A stretch of 5,852 nt of DNA, from NCBI GenBank assembly GCA_903847495.1, contig CAINDT010000307.1:1-5852 (forward strand), written 5' to 3'. Position 1 is the first letter of the stretch, and each line of letters starts with the position of its first letter. The notes under the pieces are model-generated. The model had not been told where the DNA came from, made no database searches, and worked only from the letters and a program-made list of their open reading frames with translations. The position numbers and the translations under genes were made by a program. Shown here in pieces: positions 1 to 5,388 of the stretch. Source of the DNA: an uncultured Actinomycetes bacterium (lineage in GTDB: Bacteria; Actinomycetota; Thermoleophilia; Gaiellales; F1-60-MAGs149).

Positions 1-1
1 C

Positions 2-1165
2 GTGATCGGCTCCGGTGGGGCCGGACTGGCCGCCGCGATCGCCGCGCATGACGCGGGTGCGTCGGTGACGATCGCGACGAAGCTCGGCGTAGCCTCGTGC
101 AATACCGCCAAGGCCCAGGGCGGCATCCAGGCCGCCGTCGGCCCCGACGACTCCGTCGAGCTGCACTTCGAGGACCTGATGCGGTCCTCCCACGACACTG
201 CCGACCCGGAGCTCGCCCGGGTCCTCGCCGAGGAGGGTCCTGCCACCGTCGCGTGGCTGGAGGAGCTCGGCGTGGGCTTTACGCGCGAGGCCGACGGCAC
301 GCTGCGCGTGGCGCGCTGCGGCGGCGCCACCCGCAAGCGCCTGCTGCAGGTCGGCGACCAGACCGGCCTGGCGATCGCCACCGCGCTGCGCACCGCCGTC
401 GGAGCACGCGACATCGAGGTGCTCGACCACGCAGCGCTGATCGAGCTCGAACCCGGCCGTGCGGTGATGGATCGCCGTGGCGAGCGCATAGTCCTCGAAC
501 CGCAGGCGATCATCCTGGCGGCCGGCGGCCGCTGCAAGCGCGTCGCCGCCGAGACCGGCGAGCTATCCACCAACGGCGACGGTGCCACCGGCGAGGTGGC
601 CGAGCTGGCCGTGGCCGCCGGGTGCGCCGAGCGCGACCACGACTCGTTGCAGCGCCACCCGACCGGCGCCGCCTGGCCCGAGTCGCTGGCCGGGTACGCG
701 GTGCCCGAGACCACGCGCGCCTACGGCGCCCGGCTGCTGAACGCGCACGGCGACCAATTCGTCGACGAGCTGTCCCCGCGCGATGTGGTCGCCGAAGCGA
801 TCATCCGCGAGTGCGCCGAGGGCCGAGGCATCACCACGCCCGACGGTCGTCCCGCCGTGCATCTCGACTGCTCGCCCGTCGCACCCACCGACGCCGAGAC
901 GTCGTTCCCGTACACCCTGCGCCGCTACCGCAAGGCCGGCCTCGATCCGCTCACCGAACTTCTACCCGTCTACCCCGTCCTGCACTACCAGAACGGCGGC
1001 CTCGTGATCGACGCCGACGGCGCCACCACGGTGCCGGGCATCTGGGCGGCGGGCGAGATCACCGGCGGCGTCCACGGACGCAACCGCATGATGGGCAACT
1101 CGCTGCTCGACGTCTGCGTGTTCGGGCGACGCGCCGGCGCAGCGGCAGCGCGTACCGTTGCGTAG
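2..1165 (+). CDS. Fumarate reductase/succinate dehydrogenase-type FAD flavoprotein, 5'-truncated by window
   Basis: The 387 visible residues read as a FAD-dependent dehydrogenase of the FrdA/SdhA/NadB superfamily, which reduces or oxidises C=C bonds of dicarboxylates or similar substrates using covalent or tight FAD. The frame opens inside the dinucleotide-binding loop (IGSGGAG, residues 2-8), so the true start lies upstream and the GTG at base 2 is an internal valine. Numbering from that valine, family motifs follow in order: AQGGIQAA (38-45), HPTG with His219, SPRD with Arg260, HYQNGG with His328, IWAAGE, and NRMMGNS with Arg362. These match the positions of the substrate-binding and catalytic His/Arg residues of fumarate reductases. 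The protein ends about 25 residues after the last motif, so it lacks the C-terminal helical domain of SdhA/FrdA and NadB and is closer to compact soluble forms. The next gene begins directly after its TAG. The exact substrate is unknown, and no iron-sulfur partner is visible, though one could lie upstream. Confidence 0.85.
   Translation: MIGSGGAGLAAAIAAHDAGASVTIATKLGVASCNTAKAQGGIQAAVGPDDSVELHFEDLMRSSHDTADPELARVLAEEGPATVAWLEELGVGFTREADGTLRVARCGGATRKRLLQVGDQTGLAIATALRTAVGARDIEVLDHAALIELEPGRAVMDRRGERIVLEPQAIILAAGGRCKRVAAETGELSTNGDGATGEVAELAVAAGCAERDHDSLQRHPTGAAWPESLAGYAVPETTRAYGARLLNAHGDQFVDELSPRDVVAEAIIRECAEGRGITTPDGRPAVHLDCSPVAPTDAETSFPYTLRRYRKAGLDPLTELLPVYPVLHYQNGGLVIDADGATTVPGIWAAGEITGGVHGRNRMMGNSLLDVCVFGRRAGAAAARTVA
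1153..1158 (+). promoter_or_regulatory. Candidate -10 box (TACCGT) for a leaderless start of the second gene
   Basis: TACCGT fits the actinobacterial -10 pattern TAnnnT and ends 7 bases before the ATG at 1166, which would place the transcription start at or beside the A of the start codon. It lies inside the last codons of the upstream gene. No convincing -35 hexamer is visible and there is no Shine-Dalgarno sequence before the ATG. Taken alone it is weak. Its weight comes from three similar boxes at the same distance from the next starts. Confidence 0.35.
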
Positions 1166-2236
1166 ATGACCGAGGTCCTGATCGTCGGCGGATCCTTCGC
1201 GGGGCTCACCGCTGCGCGCGAGTTGCGCGGCCGCGACGTGCTGATCGTGGATCGTTCGCCGATTGGCGCGCACCAGACGTCGGCCTGCGCCCTGCCGGTG
1301 CGCATCGCGGCGTGGCTCGGCATCGAGGACGCGATCCTGTTCGAGGACTCGCTGATGCACATCAGCGTGGGCCGCGAGCGCTGGGATGTACGCCTGCCTG
1401 AGGCCTTCGGCGTGATCGACTACGAGCGCGCCTGCCTGCTGCTCGCTGCGCAGAGCGACGCCCGTGTCGAGCGCGTGCGTGTAACCGGCCGCGAGGGCGA
1501 CACGGTGGTCGGCGCTGACGGCGAGCGGCTGACGGCCAACTGGCTGATCGACGCCTCCGGCTGGCGCCGCGTGCTCGACGCGTCGGGCGCGACCGAGGGC
1601 CGCGACCCGCACCTCGTGATCGGCACCGAGGACCACGTACCGACGGCCCTCGCGCCCCAGGCCGACGGCTTTGGGTTCTACCTCGAGAAGTCACTGCTGC
1701 GCTCCGGCTACGGCTGGTCCTTCGCGGCGGGCGATCACGTGCGCGCCGGCGTGGGCTCGTTCATCAAGGAGCCGCTGCAGCCTGCGATGACGCGATTGCG
1801 CGAGCGCGACGACCTCGGCGCCGGCCGCGAGCACCACGGCGGCGCGATCGCGTGCGTGCCACGCACCCCGGTGGACGGCAACGTGCTGTTCGCCGGCGAT
1901 GCCGCCGGTCACGCGCTGCCGATCACGCTCGAGGGCATCCGCCCCGCCGTGTTCTTCGGGGCCGGAGCCGGCCGCCTCGTCAACGCCGCACTGGCGGGAA
2001 CGCTGACGGCCGCTGAGGCACGCAGCCGCTACCGCGCCCTGCACGCGGAGCACCTCGGCGGCTACGCGAAGCTCAACCGCATCCAGCGCCTCTACCGCTA
2101 CCTGCCCGAGCCGGTACTGCGCCGGCTGGTGACGCGCGGCGTGGGACAGCCGACACGCGGCGACGGCGAGGTGGCGTTCCGCAGCCTGCGCTACCTCGAC
2201 GTGCTGCGCCCCGAGTTGCTGCCCGCCCTGCCGTAG
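1166..2236 (+). CDS. Geranylgeranyl-reductase-like FAD-dependent oxidoreductase
   Basis: This 356-residue protein resembles the geranylgeranyl reductase/FixC-like branch of the PHBH-fold flavoproteins, which reduce prenyl double bonds (archaeal lipids, chlorophyll or menaquinone side chains) or perform related FAD chemistry. The N-terminus is an FAD-binding Rossmann motif, VGGSFAG (7-13), with acidic D29 at the end of the second strand. In this motif a Ser replaces the middle Gly of GxGxxG. A Cys follows at 41 (SACALP), near where the family has its conserved cysteine region. GYGWSF (181-186) matches the family's GYxWxFP substrate-side motif with the Pro absent, and AGDAAG followed by LEGI (243-258) is the second FAD-binding motif. 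No signal peptide or clear membrane helix is seen. The ATG sits immediately after the upstream TAG (zero spacing), so co-expression with the other flavoprotein is likely. Menaquinone or isoprenoid reduction is a reasonable guess; a hydroxylase/halogenase-type monooxygenase is a less likely alternative. Confidence 0.8.
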   Translation: MTEVLIVGGSFAGLTAARELRGRDVLIVDRSPIGAHQTSACALPVRIAAWLGIEDAILFEDSLMHISVGRERWDVRLPEAFGVIDYERACLLLAAQSDARVERVRVTGREGDTVVGADGERLTANWLIDASGWRRVLDASGATEGRDPHLVIGTEDHVPTALAPQADGFGFYLEKSLLRSGYGWSFAAGDHVRAGVGSFIKEPLQPAMTRLRERDDLGAGREHHGGAIACVPRTPVDGNVLFAGDAAGHALPITLEGIRPAVFFGAGAGRLVNAALAGTLTAAEARSRYRALHAEHLGGYAKLNRIQRLYRYLPEPVLRRLVTRGVGQPTRGDGEVAFRSLRYLDVLRPELLPALP

Positions 2237-2240
2237 CCGG

Positions 2241-2246
2241 TAGGCT
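2241..2246 (+). promoter_or_regulatory. Candidate -10 box (TAGGCT) for a leaderless start of the DUF2241 gene
   Basis: TAGGCT lies in the 16-base gap after the second gene and ends 6 bases before the GTG at 2253, the spacing expected between a -10 element and +1. The gap contains no Shine-Dalgarno sequence. A weak -35-like TTGCTG lies at 2216-2221 with a 19-base spacer, inside the upstream coding sequence. The inference is that this gene can be transcribed from its own promoter as a leaderless mRNA. Confidence 0.45.
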
Positions 2247-2252
2247 CCGGCG

Positions 2253-2732
2253 GTGCAGCACGACGCATCGCTCCTCGTCGACGCCCTCGCGGCGCTCGAT
2301 CCGATGATCCTCGAACACGAGTTCTCGCTGCTCGGGTACGGTCGTGGCTCGGCACCGCCATCGCCCGAGGCGCTGCTCGCCGAGGGCTTCGGCGCGCGCA
2401 TCGACGATCCCCTGGAGACGACATTCGTCCTGCGCACCTCGCTCGCCGACACGCTGCCGCCGGCCGACACGCGTCAGGACGGACTGCGCGTGATCCTGCT
2501 CGTCGCCGAACTCCCATCCGACCTCGTCGGCTTCGCCTCGACCATCAGCGGTGCGCTGGCAGAGCGCAACGTGCCGATCGTCCTCGTGGGCACCGCCTCC
2601 CGCGACCACCTGATCGTCCCCGATGCAGCCTGGCCGGAGGCCCTCGCGGTCCTGCGTGGACTGCGGGATGCCGCCCGCAAGCTGCTCGAGCAGTCCACCG
2701 ACGCCACACCCGAGGACGACGATCCCCTCTAG
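2253..2732 (+). CDS. Small double-ACT protein, DUF2241/COG3602-like
   Basis: This 159-residue soluble protein matches the layout of the DUF2241/COG3602 family, which has two ACT-type domains; such folds usually bind amino acids or other small ligands for regulation, but the function of this family is not established. Residues 6-65 (LLVDALAALDP, then a strand-rich stretch) fit the first ACT_3-like domain. Residues 78-137 fit the second: LVGFASTISGALAE (91-104) is the ACT helix, and DHLIVP (118-123) matches the family's DHIFVP-type signature. The tail from 146 is acidic and low complexity (TPEDDDPL). The GTG start at 2253 is chosen because the homologous region begins a few residues later and a TAnnnT box precedes it at leaderless spacing. 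The in-frame upstream gap is only 16 bases. Its TAG stop forms the first half of the next gene's candidate -10 box. No ligand or target can be named from the sequence. Confidence 0.75.
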   Translation: MQHDASLLVDALAALDPMILEHEFSLLGYGRGSAPPSPEALLAEGFGARIDDPLETTFVLRTSLADTLPPADTRQDGLRVILLVAELPSDLVGFASTISGALAERNVPIVLVGTASRDHLIVPDAAWPEALAVLRGLRDAARKLLEQSTDATPEDDDPL

Positions 2733-2735
2733 GAT
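2730..2735 (+). promoter_or_regulatory. Candidate -10 box (TAGGAT) overlapping a stop codon
   Basis: TAGGAT ends 7 bases before the GTG at 2743, and its first three bases are the stop codon of the upstream ACT-domain gene. The match to the actinobacterial TAnnnT -10 is good and the spacing puts +1 at the GTG. No -35 hexamer is evident in the 20-odd bases upstream and there is no Shine-Dalgarno sequence. It is the third TAnnnT box in a row at 6-7 bases from a start codon. Confidence 0.45.
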
Positions 2736-2742
2736 TGGCGCC

Positions 2743-4233
2743 GTGGAGCGACCCCTGCGGATCCTGGCTGCTCTCCTCATGCTGCTGCTGGTGGCAGGGG
2801 CGGCTGTCGTCTTCTTCCGGGCGCAGGTGCTGAAGAGCGCGCCGTCGCCGATCATCGCGCCGACGATCACCAGTGCGACGTTCTCGCCGAACGCGTACAA
2901 GCCCAACCGGCGGCAGGCGACGCTCACCGTCGGGCTGCGCAAGGCCGATCGGGCGACCGTCGTGATCTTCGACACCGACGACCGGCAGATCGCGGTTGCC
3001 GACGCGAAGCAGAAGGGGCGCCGCATCCGTGCGACGTGGGATGGGCGCCTGACCGACGGCGCGCTCGCTCCTGATGGTCCGTACCGCTTTGCGATCCGCC
3101 TCGCGCGCCAGAACCGCACGATCCGCATCCCCGACGCGATCATCCTCGACGCGACGGCGCCGACGATCGAGTCCGACGCCAAGCCCGGTCAGCGGATCTC
3201 ACCGGGCCTCGAAGGCTCGGCCGGGTCGTACGGCTTCGCCCTCGGCGCGGACGAGCCCGTCAAGTTTCGCCTGATGGTGCACCAGATCCAGCCGTCGGGA
3301 GCGGCGCGCCTGATCCGCCGGGAGACCGCGCTGCAGTTCCAGCGGCGCAAGACCCTCCAGTGGTCGGCCGACGCCGGCAACCTGCCGCTCGACAAGGCCG
3401 GCAAGCCCGTCGGGCCCGGGTCGTACATCGTCGGCTGGACCGCCGAGGATCGCGGCGGCAACCTCGTCATCGCCCCCACCGTCGTGAAGCCGAACGAGCT
3501 CGCACCCGCGCAGGTTGTGGGCGTCGAGACCGTGGCGCTGACGCAGTCGCTCAAGCCGCTGACGCTCCTCGCCGAGGTGACGCTGATTCGCCAGCGGCCC
3601 GGCCGTGCGTTTCCCGGCGAGGTGGTCGCGCGCGCGAAGGGCGCTCCCGGCGCCGCCAAGCTGCCGTCCGCGCCCGCCGGCTTCTACGCGATCGAGATCC
3701 GCGGCGGTGGCTGGAAAGCCTGGACGCCGAACGCCATCCCCGGCGGAGCGCCGGTGCTCGTGATGGAGCCGCTCTACTCCTGGCAGGCCGCCAACCCGAC
3801 GGATGCCGATCTCTCGGGGTTCCCCGATGTGCCCCCGGCCCCGCTGGGGCTCGACCGCCCGCTGCCCGTCGGCAGCGAGACCGAGCTCGCCATGCTCGGG
3901 CACGTCGCCGCAGAAGCCCGTGCCGCAACGCGTCGCAAGGTCGGAGCGATCACGGACCAGGCGATCGAGGATCGCGGCGTACCACCACGGACGAAGGTGC
4001 TGATCATCGCGAACGCGCCCGTCTGGACCGACGCCCTCTACGCCAAGCTGCGGCAGTTCCAGCGGCGCGGTGGCACGATCGTGGTGCTCGACGCGATCAG
4101 CATGACGCGTAAGGCAGAGCGCTCCGGCGATGCGATCACGATCATCGGCCAACGGCGTGCAGACGTCCAGGCGCTGGAGCCGATCTGGACCATCAGCGGC
4201 TCGGCCACGGCCTTTGCCCGGCGTGGCCGCTGA
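2743..4233 (+). CDS. Membrane-anchored protein with FlgD-like Ig domain and N,N-dimethylformamidase-beta-like C-terminal region
   Basis: This 496-residue protein is probably exposed outside the membrane. Residues 5-25 form one hydrophobic segment after a short charged N-terminus, either an uncleaved signal anchor or a signal peptide; no lipobox cysteine is visible. Residues about 42-136 look like a FlgD-type Ig-like domain, with FSPN (47-50), alternating strands, WDG (99-101), then DGPYRF (111-116). A second beta-rich segment with GPGSYIVGWTAED precedes residue 250. From about 257 to 470 the pattern recalls the N,N-dimethylformamidase beta-subunit domain: YSWQAANP (Trp347), LDRPL (370-374), and a Rossmann-like TKVLIIANAP (417-426) followed by GGTIVVLDA (443-451). 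The equivalent of the family's GHDEYW motif here reads NAPVWT, so the enzyme site looks degraded and a structural or binding role is possible. GTG 2743 is preferred over an upstream in-frame ATG at 2623, because that would add 40 Pro/Ser/Arg-rich residues overlapping the upstream gene and bury the signal segment. Confidence 0.7.
   Translation: MERPLRILAALLMLLLVAGAAVVFFRAQVLKSAPSPIIAPTITSATFSPNAYKPNRRQATLTVGLRKADRATVVIFDTDDRQIAVADAKQKGRRIRATWDGRLTDGALAPDGPYRFAIRLARQNRTIRIPDAIILDATAPTIESDAKPGQRISPGLEGSAGSYGFALGADEPVKFRLMVHQIQPSGAARLIRRETALQFQRRKTLQWSADAGNLPLDKAGKPVGPGSYIVGWTAEDRGGNLVIAPTVVKPNELAPAQVVGVETVALTQSLKPLTLLAEVTLIRQRPGRAFPGEVVARAKGAPGAAKLPSAPAGFYAIEIRGGGWKAWTPNAIPGGAPVLVMEPLYSWQAANPTDADLSGFPDVPPAPLGLDRPLPVGSETELAMLGHVAAEARAATRRKVGAITDQAIEDRGVPPRTKVLIIANAPVWTDALYAKLRQFQRRGGTIVVLDAISMTRKAERSGDAITIIGQRRADVQALEPIWTISGSATAFARRGR
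4193..4233 (+). repeat. Inverted repeat at the end of the FlgD/DMF-like gene, possible terminator-like hairpin
   Basis: CGGCCACG (4202-4209) is perfectly complementary to CGTGGCCG (4222-4229) across a 12-base loop, and TCAG (4193-4196) can pair with CTGA (4230-4233), giving 12 base pairs interrupted by a 5-base bulge. An alternative 8-bp stem pairs 4193-4200 with 4226-4233. The structure spans the last codons and the stop. No T-run follows, so it is not a canonical intrinsic terminator. It might attenuate transcription or protect the 3' end before the sugar genes, or be chance in GC-rich coding DNA. Confidence 0.3.
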
Positions 4234-4263
4234 GTCAGAGGCGCACGCAGCGCATCCGCCCCG

Positions 4264-4269
4264 TACCAT
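4264..4269 (+). promoter_or_regulatory. Candidate -10 box (TACCAT) for a leaderless start of the epimerase gene
   Basis: TACCAT lies in the 42-base gap before the epimerase, the longest non-coding gap in the window, and ends 6 bases before the ATG at 4276. It fits TAnnnT with +1 at the start codon. No Shine-Dalgarno sequence precedes the ATG and no clear -35 is seen. It may mark the start of a separate unit comprising the epimerase and the overlapping glycosyltransferase. Confidence 0.5.
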
Positions 4270-4275
4270 GCGCCT

Positions 4276-5388
4276 ATGCGCGTGCTGGTCACAGGCGGAG
4301 CCGGTTTCATCGGCTCGCATCTCGCGGATCGGCTGCTCGCTGCCGGTCATGAGGTGCGGGCGTACGACTGCCTCGATCCGCAGGTCCATCCCAGCGGCCC
4401 GCCCGACTACCTAGACCCGAACGTCGAGCTGATCGTCGGCGACGTCCGCGACGAGGAGTCGCTCGGGCGCGCGATGGACGACGCCGATGCCGTCGTGCAC
4501 CTCGCCGCCGCCGTTGGCGTCGGCCAGTCGATGTACGAGATCCGCCGCTACGTCGAGGTCAACTCGGTGGGGTGTGCCGCGATGCTCGAGCAGCTCGTCG
4601 AGCGCCGCGATCGCGTACGCCGTCTGGTCGTCGCCTCGTCGATGTCGATCTACGGTGAAGGCCAGTACCGCAACGAGCGCACCGGCGAACACGGCCTCGC
4701 CCCGGGTCTGCGTCCCGAGAGCCAGCTGGCCGAGCGCCGCTGGGAGGTCGAGTCCGCCGAGGGCGATCTTCTGCTGCCCGAGCGCACTGCCGAGTCCAAG
4801 CCGCTGCTCCCCACCAGCGTCTATGCCGTCACGAAGCGCGACCACGAGGAGCTCTGCCTGTCGGTCGGCGCGGCCTACGGCGTACCCACGCTGGCGCTGC
4901 GCCTCTTCAACGTCTACGGCCCGCGTCAGGCGCTCGGCAATCCGTACACCGGCGTCGCCGCGATCTTCGCGAGCCGTCTGCTCAACGGCCACGCGCCGGT
5001 CGCCTTCGAGGACGGCGCGCAGACACGCGACTTCGTCCACGTCACCGACGTCGCGCGTGCCTTCCACTTGGCCGTCGAATCCGACGCCGACGGCGCGGCG
5101 CTCAACGTGTGCACGGGCCGACCGTCCAGCGTGGTGGATGTGGCGCACGGCCTCGCCAACGGTCTCGACCTGTCGATCGAGCCGGAAATCGTGGGCAAGT
5201 ACCGCGCCGGCGATATCCGCCACTGCATCGGCGATCCGACGCGTGCTGCGGACCTGCTCGACTTCCGCGCGGCGATGGAGGTCGGCACGGGCCTCGGACA
5301 GCTGGCCGAGTGGCTCGCCGGCCAGGAGGCCGACGACCGCGTCGAGCAGGCGATGGAGGAGCTGCGTCAGCGGGGTCTCGAGCGGTGA
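4276..5388 (+). CDS. NAD-dependent nucleotide-sugar epimerase, dTDP-L-rhamnose 4-epimerase-like
   Basis: This 370-residue extended short-chain dehydrogenase/reductase is likely cytoplasmic. TGGAGFIGSH (6-15) is the NAD-binding glycine motif, HLAAAVGVGQS follows the third strand, SSMSIYG (121-127) carries the catalytic Ser/Thr region, and YAVTK (183-187) supplies the catalytic Tyr183 and Lys187. RLFNVYGPRQ (209-218) and RDFVHVTDVARA (251 onward) are sugar-nucleotide binding and C-terminal motifs. The wording around SSMSIYGEGQYR, TSVYAVTKRD and NPYTGVAAIFASRLLNG is close to what I recall of dTDP-L-rhamnose 4-epimerases, which interconvert dTDP-L-rhamnose and dTDP-6-deoxy-L-talose. Those proteins carry an insert between YG and the YxxxK tyrosine that often contains CPxCG-like cysteines. 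Here the insert (128-179) is present but has no cysteine. UDP-glucose/galactose-type epimerase is the alternative. The start is fixed by the MRVLVTGG N-terminus. The stop overlaps the following glycosyltransferase start, suggesting translational coupling and a joint glycan pathway. Confidence 0.85.
   Translation: MRVLVTGGAGFIGSHLADRLLAAGHEVRAYDCLDPQVHPSGPPDYLDPNVELIVGDVRDEESLGRAMDDADAVVHLAAAVGVGQSMYEIRRYVEVNSVGCAAMLEQLVERRDRVRRLVVASSMSIYGEGQYRNERTGEHGLAPGLRPESQLAERRWEVESAEGDLLLPERTAESKPLLPTSVYAVTKRDHEELCLSVGAAYGVPTLALRLFNVYGPRQALGNPYTGVAAIFASRLLNGHAPVAFEDGAQTRDFVHVTDVARAFHLAVESDADGAALNVCTGRPSSVVDVAHGLANGLDLSIEPEIVGKYRAGDIRHCIGDPTRAADLLDFRAAMEVGTGLGQLAEWLAGQEADDRVEQAMEELRQRGLER

Noticed and set aside
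2..4. GTG at base 2 as the start of the first gene
   Set aside because: It falls directly before the FAD-binding glycine motif; at least the first residues of the opening beta strand must lie upstream, so it is an internal valine.
97..1401. Long + strand frame overlapping the first two genes in another phase
   Set aside because: Its product is extremely Arg/Gly/Ala/Pro-rich and it overlaps two flavoprotein genes with clear motifs in their own frames.
2230..2251. Possible hairpin (GCCG with CGGC, and AGCC-GGTA-GGCT) after the second gene as a terminator
   Set aside because: The stems are only 4 bp, mutually exclusive and lack a T-run; the region is better explained by the TAGGCT box.
2623..2742. 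Upstream ATG giving a 40-residue longer N-terminus for the FlgD/DMF-like protein
   Set aside because: The extension overlaps the ACT-domain gene, is Pro/Ser/Arg/Cys-rich without structure, and would put the hydrophobic anchor internal. GTG 2743 has a leaderless -10 box and a proper signal-type N-terminus.
2073..3182. Long minus-strand frame across three + strand genes
   Set aside because: It crosses two real gene junctions and its translation is Arg/Ala/Ser-rich without domains, as expected for antisense frames in GC-rich DNA.
4234..4263. GCGC-containing short repeat in the gap before the epimerase as an operator
   Set aside because: GCGC is self-complementary and frequent in this composition; a 4-bp match has no weight.
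3199..4389. Long open frame on the minus strand (about 396 codons) opposite the FlgD/DMF-like gene
   Set aside because: It is a shadow of the strongly G/C-third-biased + strand gene. Its translation is Arg/Gly/Ala/Asp-rich with no recognisable motif, while the + frame has a signal segment and domain motifs.
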